The notes beneath the pieces are model-generated. The model was not told the origin of the DNA. It searched no databases and worked only from the letters and a program-made list of their open reading frames with translations. A stretch of DNA of 64,000 bases from contig JARWKL010000012.1 in the NCBI GenBank assembly GCA_029961685.1, positions 5,309,807-5,373,806 of the forward strand. Reading direction: 5' to 3'. Source of the stretch: Aristolochia californica (lineage: Eukaryota > Streptophyta > Magnoliopsida > Piperales > Aristolochiaceae). Positions 13,481-25,505 of the stretch are shown here, piece after piece. The first letter of the stretch is position 1. Every line of letters starts with the position of its first letter. The position numbers were made by a program, and so were the translations under genes.

Positions 13481-16115
13481 TTAATCATGATAAATCACTT
13501 TAAAATCATCTATGATTGTTAGGTCAGCTTTTTGCCAACAGGAAAAATAATGGCTTGTTTGACTCGGGTAAATATCCCACCACATGTTCACTGTAGAATT
13601 TAATGAGCATTTGTTTTTCTCTTTAAAAGCTTTGGATACATAGGTCATTTGCATCTTTGACGTGTTTCAAGCATGCATACCAATTTTTAATACACGTGTA
13701 GAAGAAATCTCTTTCTTGTAAAAGTCAAAGCTGTAAGGGTTGAACTAGTGGAATTTCCAAAACTTGGAGAACAAAACTTTTGTGTTCATTTGTGGTGTGT
13801 GAATAAATTTTATTTACTTACATTTGTTATTGTTTTAAATTTTTTTCATACATAAATCTAAAATTTTCATTTTGTTGTGATCTATTTGCCTTTTTTTTGT
13901 TTACGAGATAAAGGGAGAACGAAAACTTAATTTAAGAAAAAAGTATTCAGCTGAAATTGAAATTCACAATGCACAAAAGTAGATATAGACAATTCCAAAG
14001 AGTATCTGTAATTTTTAGGGATTGTAAGCTCTTTTTAGTTTTTATATCTCAGGTTTTGCAATCGTCGGGAAAATTGGGAGGCGGGGGATTTTGAACTGAG
14101 TGTTGACTCCAGATCCATAAGTCATTTCTTACAAAATTATTGCCCGTTACGCATGATAAATCACTTAACAAACATCTATGATTGTTACGACAACTTTTTG
14201 GAATCGGGCAAAATAATGGCTTGTTTGACACGTGTAAATATCCCACCGCACGTTCACTTGAGAATTTAATGAGCATTTTTTATTCTCTTAAAAGCTTTGG
14301 ATCCATAGGTCATTTGCATCTTTTCCATGTTTCAATCATGCATATCCATTTTTAATACACGTGTTGAAGAAATCTCTTTGTTGTAGAATTCAAAGCTATA
14401 ACGGTTGAACTAGTGGAATTTCCCAAACTTGGATAACAAAACTTTCGTGTTCATTTGGGGTGTGTGAATTAATTATCTTTACTTACATTTTTTATTGTTT
14501 TAAATTTTTTCCATACATAAACTCCAAAATTTTCTTTTTGTTGTGATCTATTGGCTTTTTTTTTTTTTTAGGGGATGAAGTGAGAGCAAAAACTCAAAGT
14601 TTTGATTTAAAAAAAAGTATACAGCTAAAATGGAGACGCTATGAACAAATGTAGAGAGAGATAATTCCAAAGAGTGTCTCTAATTTTTACGGATTGTAAG
14701 CTTTTTTTAGTTTTTATATCTCAGGTTTTGCAATCGTCGGGAAAAAGGGGAGGTGGGGGGTTTTTAACTGAGTGTTGACTCTAGATCCTTAAGTCATTTC
14801 TTATAAAAATATAGTCCCTTATGCATGATAACTCACTCTACAATCATCTATGATTGTTAGGTCAGTTTTTTGCAAACGGGCAAAATAATGGCTTGTTTGA
14901 GTCGGGTAAATATCCCACCGCACGTTCACTTGAGAATTTAATGTACGTTTGTTATTCTCTTTAAAAGCTTTGGATCCATAGGTGATTTGCATCTTTGAGA
15001 TGTTTCAATCATGCATATCCATTTTTAATACACGTGTAGAAGAAATCTCTTTCTTGTAAAATTCAAAGCTATAAGGGTTGGACTAGTGGAATTGCCCAAA
15101 CTTGGAGAACAAAACTTTTTTGTTTATTTGTGGTGTGTAAAAAAATTTTCTTTACTTCCATTTGTTGTTGTTTTAAATTTTTTCCATACATAAACTCTAA
15201 AATTTTCATTTTGTTGTGATCTATTTGCCTTTTTTTTGTTTACGAGATAAAGGTAGACCGAAAACTCAGAATTTTAATTTTAGAAAAAATTATACAGCTG
15301 AAATGGTGATGCACAACGCACAAATGTAGAGAGATAATTCCTAAGGGTGTCTATAATTTTTTGGGATTGAAAACTCTTTTTAGTTTTTATATCTCATGTT
15401 TTCCAATCGTTGGGAAAATGGGGAGGTGGGGGATTTTTAACTGAGTCTTGACTCCAAATCTATAAGTCATTTCTTATGAAAATATTGCCCGTTATGCATG
15501 ATAAAGCATTTTACAATCATCTATGATTGTATGGTCAGGTTTTTGCAAACGGGCAAAATATTGGCTTGTTTGACTCGGGTATATATCCCACCGCACGTTC
15601 ACTTGAGAATTTAAAGAGCTTTTGTTATTTTCTTTAAAAGTTTTGGATCCATAGGTCATTTGCAACTTTAACATGTTTCAAGCATGCATATCACTTTTTA
15701 AAACACGTGTAGAAGAAATCTCTTTCTTGTCAAATTCCAACCTATTAGGGTTGAACTACTTGGATTTCCCAAACTTGGATAACAAAACTTTTTTGTTCAT
15801 TTGTGGTGTGTGCATAAATGTTCTTTATTTACATTTGTTGTAGTTTTAAATTTTTTCCATACATAAATTCTAAAAATTTTATTTTGTTGTGATCTATTTG
15901 CCTTTTTTTGTTTACGGGATGAAGGGAGAGTGAAAACTCAAAGTTTTGACTTAAGAAAAAATTATATATCTAAAATGGAGATGCACAATGCACAAATGTA
16001 GTCAGAGATAATTCCAAAGAGTGTCTGTAATTTTTAGGGATTGTAAGCTCTTTTTAGTTTTTATATTTCAAGTTTTGCAATCGTCGGGAAAAGGGGGATG
16101 CGGGGGATTTTTAAC
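13481..16115. repeat. Array segment: ordinary units, mostly TTAATACAC kind
   Basis: Landmarks 13634 (GGATAC), 14299, 14972 and 15645, spaced 665, 673 and 673 bp. The first three are of the TTAATACAC kind, the fourth of the TTAAAACAC kind. A long T run is seen at about 14556-14569. Nothing else is visible in this stretch. Confidence 0.9.
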
Positions 16116-16784
16116 TGAGTGTTGACTCCCAATCCATAAGTCATTTCTTAAAAAAATATATCCCATTAAGCATGATAAATCACTTTAAAATCATGTATGA
16201 TTGTTACGTCAGCTTTTTGCAAACGGGCAAAAAAATGGCTTGTTTGACTCAAGTAAATATCCCACTGCACATTCACTTAAGAATTTAATGAGTATTTTTT
16301 ATTTTCTTTAAAAGCTATGGATCCATAGGTCATTTGCTTCTTTGACATGTTTCAAGCATGGATATCCATTTTTAATACACGTGTAGAAGAAATCTCTTTC
16401 TTGTAAAATTCAATGCAATAAGGGTTGGACTAGTGGAATTTCCCACACATGGAGATCAAAACTTTTGTGGTCATTTGTGGTGTGTGAATAAATTTTCTTT
16501 ACTTACATTTGTTATTGTTTTAAATTATATCCATACATAAACTCTAAAATTTTCATTTTGTTGTGATCTATTAGCCTTTTTTCTGTTTATGGGATAAAGG
16601 GAAAGCAAAGAGTTTTGATTTTAAAAAAAGGTATACAGCTGAAATGGATATGCACAATGCACAAATGTAGAGAGAGATAATTCCAAAGAGTGTCTATAAT
16701 TTTTAGGGATTCTAAGCTCTTTTTAGTTTTTATAACTCAGATTTTCCAATCATCGGGAAAATGGGGAGGCGGGGGATTTTTAAG
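16116..16784 (+). repeat. First copy of a perfect 669-bp unit duplication
   Basis: Reading base by base, I found no difference between 16116-16784 and the following 669 bp. Identity begins just after a C/G difference (16115 versus 16784). The unit carries private variants absent from most neighbours: CCACACATGGAGATCAAAA, AAATTATATCC, AAAGCAAAGAGTTTTG and TTTTTGTTTAT replaced by TTTTCTGTTTAT, so the match is not mere family likeness. Neighbouring units normally differ by several percent. Confidence 0.9.
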
Positions 16785-17453
16785 TGAGTGTTGACTCCCA
16801 ATCCATAAGTCATTTCTTAAAAAAATATATCCCATTAAGCATGATAAATCACTTTAAAATCATGTATGATTGTTACGTCAGCTTTTTGCAAACGGGCAAA
16901 AAAATGGCTTGTTTGACTCAAGTAAATATCCCACTGCACATTCACTTAAGAATTTAATGAGTATTTTTTATTTTCTTTAAAAGCTATGGATCCATAGGTC
17001 ATTTGCTTCTTTGACATGTTTCAAGCATGGATATCCATTTTTAATACACGTGTAGAAGAAATCTCTTTCTTGTAAAATTCAATGCAATAAGGGTTGGACT
17101 AGTGGAATTTCCCACACATGGAGATCAAAACTTTTGTGGTCATTTGTGGTGTGTGAATAAATTTTCTTTACTTACATTTGTTATTGTTTTAAATTATATC
17201 CATACATAAACTCTAAAATTTTCATTTTGTTGTGATCTATTAGCCTTTTTTCTGTTTATGGGATAAAGGGAAAGCAAAGAGTTTTGATTTTAAAAAAAGG
17301 TATACAGCTGAAATGGATATGCACAATGCACAAATGTAGAGAGAGATAATTCCAAAGAGTGTCTATAATTTTTAGGGATTCTAAGCTCTTTTTAGTTTTT
17401 ATAACTCAGATTTTCCAATCATCGGGAAAATGGGGAGGCGGGGGATTTTTAAG
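16785..17453 (+). repeat. Second copy of the perfect 669-bp unit duplication
   Basis: Identical to the preceding unit as far as I can read. Identity with the next register runs on to about 17486, where CTTAAA becomes CTAACA, so the shared stretch is about 702 bp. The likely cause is recent unequal crossing-over or replication slippage by one unit; an assembly error that doubled a unit is the main alternative. Confidence 0.9.
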
Positions 17454-18139
17454 TGAGTGTTGACTCCCAATCCATAAGTCATTTCTAACAAAAATATTGC
17501 CCGTTCCGCATGATAAATCACTTCACAATCATCTATGATTGTTAGGTCAACTTCTTGCAAATGGGCAAAATAATGGCTTGTTTGACTTGGGTAAATATCC
17601 CACCGCACGTTCACTTGAGAATTGAATGAGCGTTTGTTATTCTATTTCAAAGCTTTGGATCCATAGGTCATTTGCATCTTTAAGATTTTTCAAGCATGCA
17701 GATCCATTTTTAAAACACGTGTAGAAGAAATCTCTTTCTTGTAAAATTCAAAGCTGTAAGGGTTGGACTAGTGGAATTTCCAAAACTTGGATAACAAAAC
17801 TTTTGTGTTCATTTGTGGTGTGTGAATAAATTTTCTTTACTTACATTTGTTATTGTTTTAAATTTTTTCCATACATAAACTCTAAAATTGTCATTTTGTT
17901 GCGATCTATTTGCCTTTTTTTTGTTTATGGGATAAAGGGAGAGCGAAACTCAAACTTTTTGATTTAAGAAAAAAGTATACAGCTGAAATGGAGATGCACA
18001 ATGCACAAATGTAGAGAGAGATAATTCCAAAGACTGTCTGTAATTTTCAGGGATTGTAAGCTCTTTTTAGTTTTTATATCTCAGGTTTTCCAATCGTCAA
18101 GAAAATGGGGAAGAGGGGGGGATTTTTAACTGAGTATTG

Positions 18140-18165
18140 ACTCCCAATCCGTAAATTTGTATCTT
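18140..18165. repeat. Deletion junction: unit lacking its landmark (~185 bp lost)
   Basis: The sequence reads CTCCCAATCC, then GTAAATTTGTATC, joining the start of the region after the purine tract directly to the part after the BamHI landmark. The dyad, the TTTTTGCAAACGGG region and the AAGCTT/GGATCC landmark are missing. The two-unit interval is about 185 bp short of 2 x 673. Confidence 0.85.
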
Positions 18166-18920
18166 TAACATGTTTCAAGCATGCATATCCTTTTTTAAAA
18201 CACGTGTAGAAGAAATCATTTTCTTGTAAAATTCTGAGCTGTTAGGGTTGAACTAGTGGAATTTCCCACACTTGGATAACAAAAATTTTGTGTTCATTTG
18301 TGGAGTGTGAATAAATTTTATTTATTTAAATTTTTTATTGTTCTAAATTTTTTCCATACATAAACTCTAAAATTTTCACTTTGTTGTGATCTATTTGCCT
18401 TTTTTTTTTGTTTACGGGATGAAGGGAGAGCTAAAAATCGAAGTTTTGATTTAAGAAAAAAGTATACAGCTAAAATGGAGATCCACAATGAAAAAATTTA
18501 GAGAGAGATAATTCCAAAGATTGTCTGTCATTTTTAGGGATTGTAACCTCCTTTTAGTTTTAATATCTCAGGCTTTGCAATCGTCGGGAAAATGGGGAGG
18601 CGGGGGATTTTTTACTGAGTGTTGACTCCAGATCCATAAGTCATTTCTTACAAAAATATAGCCCATTACGCATGACAAATCACTTTACAATCATCTATGA
18701 TTATTAGGTCAGCTTTTTGAAAACGAGAAAAATATTGGCTTGTTTGACTCGGGAAAATATCCCACCGTACGTTCACTTGAGAATTTAATGAGCGTTTTTT
18801 ATTCTCTTTAAAAGCTTTGGATCCATAGGTCATTTGCATCTTTAACATGTTTCAAGCATGCATATCCATTTTTAAAACACCTGTAGAAGAAATCTCTTTC
18901 TCGTAAAATTCAAAGCTATT

Positions 18921-19570
18921 AGGGTTCAACTAATTGGATTTCCAAAACTTGGATAAAAAATTTTTGTGTTCATTTGTTGTGTGTGAATAAATTTTCTTTA
19001 CTTACATTTTTTATTGTTTTATATTTTTTCCATACATAGACTCTAATATTTTCATTTTTTTGTGATCTATTTGCCTTATTTTGTTTACAGGATGAAGAGA
19101 GAGCAAAAACTCAAAGTTTTGATTTAAGAAAAAAGTGTACATCTAAAATGGAGACGCACAATACAAAAATGTAGAGCGAGATAATTCCAAAGAGTGTCTG
19201 TAATTTTTAGGGATTGTAAGCTCTTTTTAGTTTTTATATCTCAGGTTTTGCAATAGTCGGGAAAAGGGGGAGGCGGGGGATTTTTAATTGAGTGTTGACT
19301 CCCAATCCATAAGTCATTTCTTATAAAAATATAGCCCATTACGCATGATAAATCACTTTACAATCATTTATGATTGTTAGGTCAGCTTTTTGCAAACGGG
19401 TAAAATAATGGCTTGTTTGACTGGGGTAAATATCCCACCGCACGTTCACCTGAGAATTTAATGTGCATTTGTTAGTCTATTTAAAAGCTTTGGATCCATA
19501 GGTCATTTGCATCTTTAACATGTTTCAAGCATGCATATCCATTTTTAAAACATGTGTAGACGAAATTTCT
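18921..19570 (+). repeat. Unit ~97% identical to 2401-3050
   Basis: At a constant offset of 16520 bp, I counted about 19 differences over 650 bp. Diagnostic shared variants include GGGTTCAACTAATTGG, TTGCCTTATTTTG, GATGAAGAGAGAGC, GCAATAGTCGG, GACTGGGGTAAAT and GTTAGTCT. The likeness stops at both ends near the unit boundary, so about one unit was copied. Confidence 0.82.
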
Positions 19571-22474
19571 TTGTTGAAAAATTCCAAGCTATTAGGGTTG
19601 AATTAGTGGAATTTCCCAAACTTGGATAACAAAATTTTTGTGTTCATTTGTGGTGTGTGAGTAAATTTTCTTTACTTACATTTGTTATTTTTCTAAATTT
19701 TTTCCATACATAAACTCTAAAGTTTTCATGTTGTTGTGATCTATTTGCCTTTTTTTTGTTTATGGGATAAAGGGAGAGCGAAAAACACTAAGTTTTAATT
19801 TAAGAACAAAGTATACAGCTAAAATGGAGATGCACAATGCACAAATGTAGAGGGAGATAATTCCAAAGAGTGTCTGTAATTTTTAGGGATTGTAAGCTCT
19901 TTTTAGATTTTATATCTCAGGTTTTACAATCGTCGAGAAAATGGGGAGGTGGAGGATTTTTAACTGAGTGTTGACTCAAGATCCATAAGTCATTTCTTAC
20001 GAAAATATAGCCCGTTACGCATGATAAATCACTTTACAATCATCTATGATTGGTAGGTAGGCTTTTTGCAAACGGGCAAAATAATGGCTTGTTTGACTCG
20101 AGTGAATATCCCACCGCACGTTCACTTGAGAATTTAATGAGCGTTTGTTATTCTCTTTAAAAGGTTTGGATCCATAGGTCATTTGTATATTTAACATGTT
20201 TCAAGCATGCATATCCATTTTTAAAACACGTGTAAAAGAAATCTCTTTCTTGTAAAATTCCAAGTTATTAGGGTTGAACTAGTGGAATTTCTCAAACTTG
20301 GATAACAAAACTTTTGTGTTCATTTGTGGGGTGTGAATAAATTTTATTTACTTACATTTGTTATTGTTTTAAATTTTTTCTATACATAAACTCTAAAATT
20401 TTCATTTTGTTGTGATCTATTTGCCTTTTCTTGTTGACGGGATGAAGGGAGGGAGAAAACTCAAAGTTTTGCTTAACGAAAAAAGTGTACATCTAAAATG
20501 GAAGTGCACAATTCACAAATGGAGAGAGAGATAATTCCAAAGAGTATTTGTAATTTTTTGGGATTGTAAGCTCTTTTTAGTATTTATATCTTTGGTTATA
20601 CAATCGTCGGAAAAAGGGGGAGGCGGGGGATTTTTAATTGAGAGTTGACTCCCAATACATAAGTCATTTCTTACAAAAATATAGCCCGTTACTCATGATA
20701 AATCACTTTGGAATCATCTATGATTGTTAGGTCAGGTTTATTGCAAACGGTCAAAATAATGGCTTGTTTGACTCGAGTAAATATCCTACCACACGTTCAC
20801 TTGAGAATTTAATGAGCATTTGTTATTCTCTTTAAAAGTTTTGGATCCATAGGTCATTTGCATCTTTAACATGTTTAGAGCATGCATAACCTTTTTCAGA
20901 ACACATGTAGAAAAAATCTCTTTCTTGTAAAATTCCAAGTTATTAGGGTTAAACTAGTGGAATTTCCCAAACTTGGATAAAAAAACTTTTGTGTTCATTT
21001 GTGGTGTGTGAGTAAATATTCTTTACTTACATTTGTTATTGTTTTAAATTTTTTCCTTACATAAACTCTTAAATCTTCATTTTGTTGTGATCTATTTGCC
21101 ATTTTTAGTTTACAGGATGAAGGGAGAGCGATGAGTCAAAGTTTTGACTTAAGAAAAAAGTATACATCTAAAATGGAGATGCCCAATCCACAAATATAGA
21201 GAGAGATAATTCCGAAGAGTGTCTGTAATTTTTACGAATTGTAAGCTCTTTTAAGTTTTTATATCTCAGGTTTTGCAATCATCGAGAAAAGGGGGAGGAG
21301 GGGGATTTTTAATTGAGTGTTGACTCCAAATCTATAAGTCATTTCTTACAAAAATATATCATGTTACGCATGATAAATCACTTTACATTCATCTATGATT
21401 GTTAGGTAAGCTTTTTGCAAACGGGCAAAATAATATCTTGTTTGACTCGGGTAAATATCCCACCGCACGTTCACTTGAGAATTTAATGATCATTTGTTGT
21501 TCCCTTTAAAAGCATCGGATCCATAGGTCAGTTGCATCTTTAACATGTTTCAAGCATGCATATCCATTTTTAAAAATCGTGTAGAAAAAATCTCTTTCAT
21601 GTATAATTCCAAGTTATTAGGGTGGAACAAATAGAATTTCCCAAACTTGGATAACAAAACTTTTGTGTTCATTTGTGGTGTGTGAATAAATTTTTTTTAC
21701 TTACATTTGTTATTGTTTTCAAATTTTTCCATACATAAACTCTAAAAATTTCATTTTGTTGTTATCGATTTCCCTTTTTCTTTTCGGGATGAAGGGTGAG
21801 CGAAATCTCAAAGTTTTGACTGAAGAAAATAGTATACATCTAAAATGGAGACACACAATGCACAAATGTAGAGAGATAATTCCAAACAGTGTTTATAATT
21901 TTTAGGGATTGTAAGATCTTTTTAGTTTTTATCTCTCGATTTTGCAATCGTCTGGAAAAGGGGGAGGCGGGGGCATTTTATCTGAGTGTTGACTCCCAAT
22001 CCATAAGTTATTTCTTACAAAAATATAGCCCATTACGTATGATATATCACTTTATTATCATCTATGATTGTTAGGTCAGCTTTTTGCAAACGGGCAAAAT
22101 AATGGCTTATTTGACTCGGGTAAATATCCCACCGCACGTTCACTTGAGAATTTAATCAGCGTTTGTAATTCTCTTTAAAAGCTTTGCATCCATAGCTCAT
22201 TTGCATCTTTAACATGTTTCAAGCATGCATATCCATTTTTAAAACACGTGTAGAAGAAATCTCTTTCTTGTAAAATATAAAGCTTTTAGGGTTGAAGTAG
22301 TGGAATTTCCCAAACTGGGATAACAAAACTTTTGAGTTCATTAGTGGTGTGTGAATAAATTTTCTTTACTTACATTTTTTATTGATTTAAATTTTTTTTT
22401 ATAAAAAAACTCGAAAATTTTCATTTTGTTGTGATCTATTTGCCTGTTTTTGTTTACGGGAAGAAGGGAGAGCG

Positions 22475-22505
22475 AAAACTCAAAGTGTACATCTACAGGT
22501 TTTGC
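22475..22505. repeat. Double deletion in a unit (~112 bp lost), shared with 48940
   Basis: The sequence reads ACTCAAAGTGTACATCTACAGGTTTTGC: the usual TTTTGATTTAAGAAAAAA before GTGTACATC is missing, and so are about 95 bp after it, including the AATGGAGA, GTAGAGAGAG and CTCTTTTTAG regions. Landmark spacing is 561 bp. The same two losses occur at 48938-48957, showing that they predate the large duplication. Confidence 0.87.
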
Positions 22506-25469
22506 AATCGTCGGGAGAAGGGGGAGGCGGGGGATTTTTTTACTGAGTGTTAACTCCCAATCCTTACGTCATTTCTTACAAAAATATAGCCCGTTATGCA
22601 TGATAAATCACTTTACAATCATCTATGATTGTTAGGTCAGCCTTTTTCAAACGAGCAAAATAATGGCTTGTTTGACTCACGTAAACATCCCACCGCAAGT
22701 TAACTTGAGAATTTAATGAGCATTTGTTGTTCTTTTTAAAAGCTTTGGATCCATAGGTCATTTGCATCTTTAACTTGTTTCAAGCGTGCATATCCATTTT
22801 TAAAACACGTGTAGAAGAAATCTCTTTCTTGTCAAATTCCAAGCTATTAGGGTTGAACTAGTTGGATTTCCAAAACTAGGATAACAAAACTTTTGTGTTC
22901 TTTTCTGGTGTGAAAATAAATTTTCATTACTTAAATTTGTTATAGTTTTTAATTTTTTCCATACATAAACTCTAAAATTTTTATTTTGTTGTGATCTATT
23001 TTCATTTTTTTATTTACGGGATGAAGGGAGTGCAAAAACTCAAAGGTTTGACTTAAGAAAAAAGTATACATCTAAAATGGAGAAGCACAATGCACAAATG
23101 TAGAGAGAGATAATTCCAAAGAGTGTCTATAATTTTTAGGGATTGTAAGCTCTTTGTAATTTTTATATCTCAGGTTTCGCAATCGTCGGGAAATGGGGGA
23201 GGCGGGGGATTTTTAACTGAGTGTAGACTCCCAATCAATCAGTCATTTCTTAGAAAAATATAGCCCGTTACTCATGATAAATATCTTTACAATCATCTAT
23301 GATTTTTAGGTCACCTATTTCCAAACGGGCAAAATAATGGCTTGTTTAACTCGGGTAAATATCCCACCGGACGTTCACTTGAGAATTTAATGAGCATTTT
23401 TTATTCACTTTAAATGCTTTGGATCCTTAGGTCATTTGCATCTTTAACATGTTTCTAGCAAGCATATCCATTTTTAAAACATGTGTAGAAGAAATTTTTT
23501 TCTTGTAAAATTCCAATCTATTCGGATTGAACTAGTAGAATTTCCCAAACTTGGATAACAGAACTTTTGTGTTCATTTGTGATGTGTGAATAAATTTTCT
23601 TTACTTAAATTTGATATTTTTTCAATTTTTTCCATACATAAACTCTAAAATTTTCATTTTGTTGTGATCTATTTGCCTTTTTTTGTTTACGGGATGAAAG
23701 GAGAGCGAAAATTCAAAGTTTTGATTTAAGAAAAAAGTGTACATCTAAAATGGAGAAGCACAATGCACAAATGTAGAGAGATAATTCCTAAGAGTCTCTG
23801 TAATTTTTAGGGATTGTAAGCTCTTTCTAGTTTTTATATCTCAGGTTTTACAGTCATCGGGACAAGGGGGAGGCGGGGGATTTTTAGCTGAGTGTTGACT
23901 CCCAATCCATAAGTCATTCCTTACAAAAATATAGCCCGTTACGCATGATAAATAACTTTATAATCATTTATGGTTGTTAGGTCAGCTTTTTGCAAACGGG
24001 CAAAATAATGGCTTGTTTGACTCGGGTAAATATCCCACCGCACGTTCACTTGAGAATTTAATGAGCGTTTGTTATTCTCTTTAAAAGCTTTGGATCCATC
24101 GGTCATTTGCATCTTAAACATGTTTCAAGCATGCATATCCATTTTTAAAACACGTGTAGAAGAAATCTCCTTCTTGAAAAATTCAAAGCTATTATTGTTG
24201 AACTAGTTAGATTTTCCAAACTTGGATAATAAAACTTTTGTGTTCATTTGTGATGTGTGAATAAATTTTCTTTACTTACGTTTGTTATAGTTTTTAATTT
24301 TTTCCGTACAGAAACTCTAAAATCTTCATTTTGTCGTGATCTATATGCCTTTTTTAATTTACGAGATGAAGGGAGACTAAAAACTTAAAGTTTTGACTTA
24401 ACAAAAAAGTATACATCTAAAATGGAGACGCACAATGCACCAATGTAGGGAGAGATAATTCCATAGAGTGTCTGTAATTTTTAGGGATTGTAAGCTCTTT
24501 CTAGTTTTTATATCTCAGGTTTTGCAATCGTCGGGGAAAGGGGGAGGCAGGGGATTTTTAACTCTGTGTTGACTCCCAATCCATAAGTCATTTCTTACAA
24601 AAATATAGCCTCTTACGCATGAAATATCACTTTATTATCATCTATGATTGTTACGTCAGTTTTTTGCAAACAGGCAAAATAATGGCTTGTTTGTGTCGGG
24701 TAAATATCTCATCGCACATTCACTTGAGAATTTAATTAGCATTTTTTATTCTCTTTAAAAGCTTTGGAACCATAGCTCATTTGCATCTTTAATAGGTTTC
24801 AAACATGCATATCCATTTTTAAAACACGTGTAGAAGAAATCTCTTTCTTGTAAAATTCCAAGCTATTAGGGTTGAACTAGTGGAATTTCCAGAACTTGGA
24901 TAACAAAACTTTTTTGTTCATTTGTGGTGTGTGAATAAATTTTCTTTACATACTTTTGTTATTGTTCTAAATTTTTTCCATACATAAACTCTAAAATTTT
25001 CATTTTGTTCTAATATATTTGCCTTTTTTTGTTTACAGGATGAAGGGATAGCAAAAACTCAAAGTTTTGACTTAAGAAAAAATTATACATCCAAAATGGA
25101 GACGCACAATCCACAAATGTAGAGAGAGATAATTCCAAAGAGTGTCTATAAATTTTAGGGATAGTAAGCACTTTTTAGTTTTTATATCTCAGGTTTTGCA
25201 ATCGTTGGAAAAAGGGGGAGGCGGGGGATTTTTAACTGAGTGTTGACTCCCTATCCATAAATCATTTCTTACAAAAATGTAGCCCGTTACGAATTATAAA
25301 TCACTTTACAATCATCTATCATTGTTAGGTCAGCTTTTTGCAAACGGGCAAAATAATATCTTGTTTGACTGGGGTAAATATCTCACCGCACGTTCACTTT
25401 AGAATTTAATGATCATTTGTTTTTTTCTTTAAAAGTGTTGGATCCATAGGTCATTTGCATCGTTAACAT

Positions 25470-25505
25470 GTTTCAAGCATGCGTAGGTCCATTTTTCTTG
25501 TAAAA
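25470..25505. repeat. Small deletion removing the CACGTG palindrome
   Basis: After AAGCATGCG the sequence goes through TAGGTCCATTTTTCTTG directly to TAAAATTCC, losing about 27-31 bp that normally hold TTAAAACACGTGTAGAAG. The duplicated partner near 51840 is intact, so this loss is private to the first copy. Confidence 0.8.

Larger units (their letters stand above)
17454..20200. repeat. Array segment: transition to TTAAAACAC-only units
   Basis: Landmarks 17657, 18819, 19492 and 20168. From 17657 onward every unit I inspected has AAAACAC or a direct derivative before the CACGTG position; the TTAATACAC kind is not seen again. The interval 17657-18819 (1162 bp) holds two units, the second shortened near 18152. 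The segment 18921-19570 is nearly identical to 2401-3050. Confidence 0.88.
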
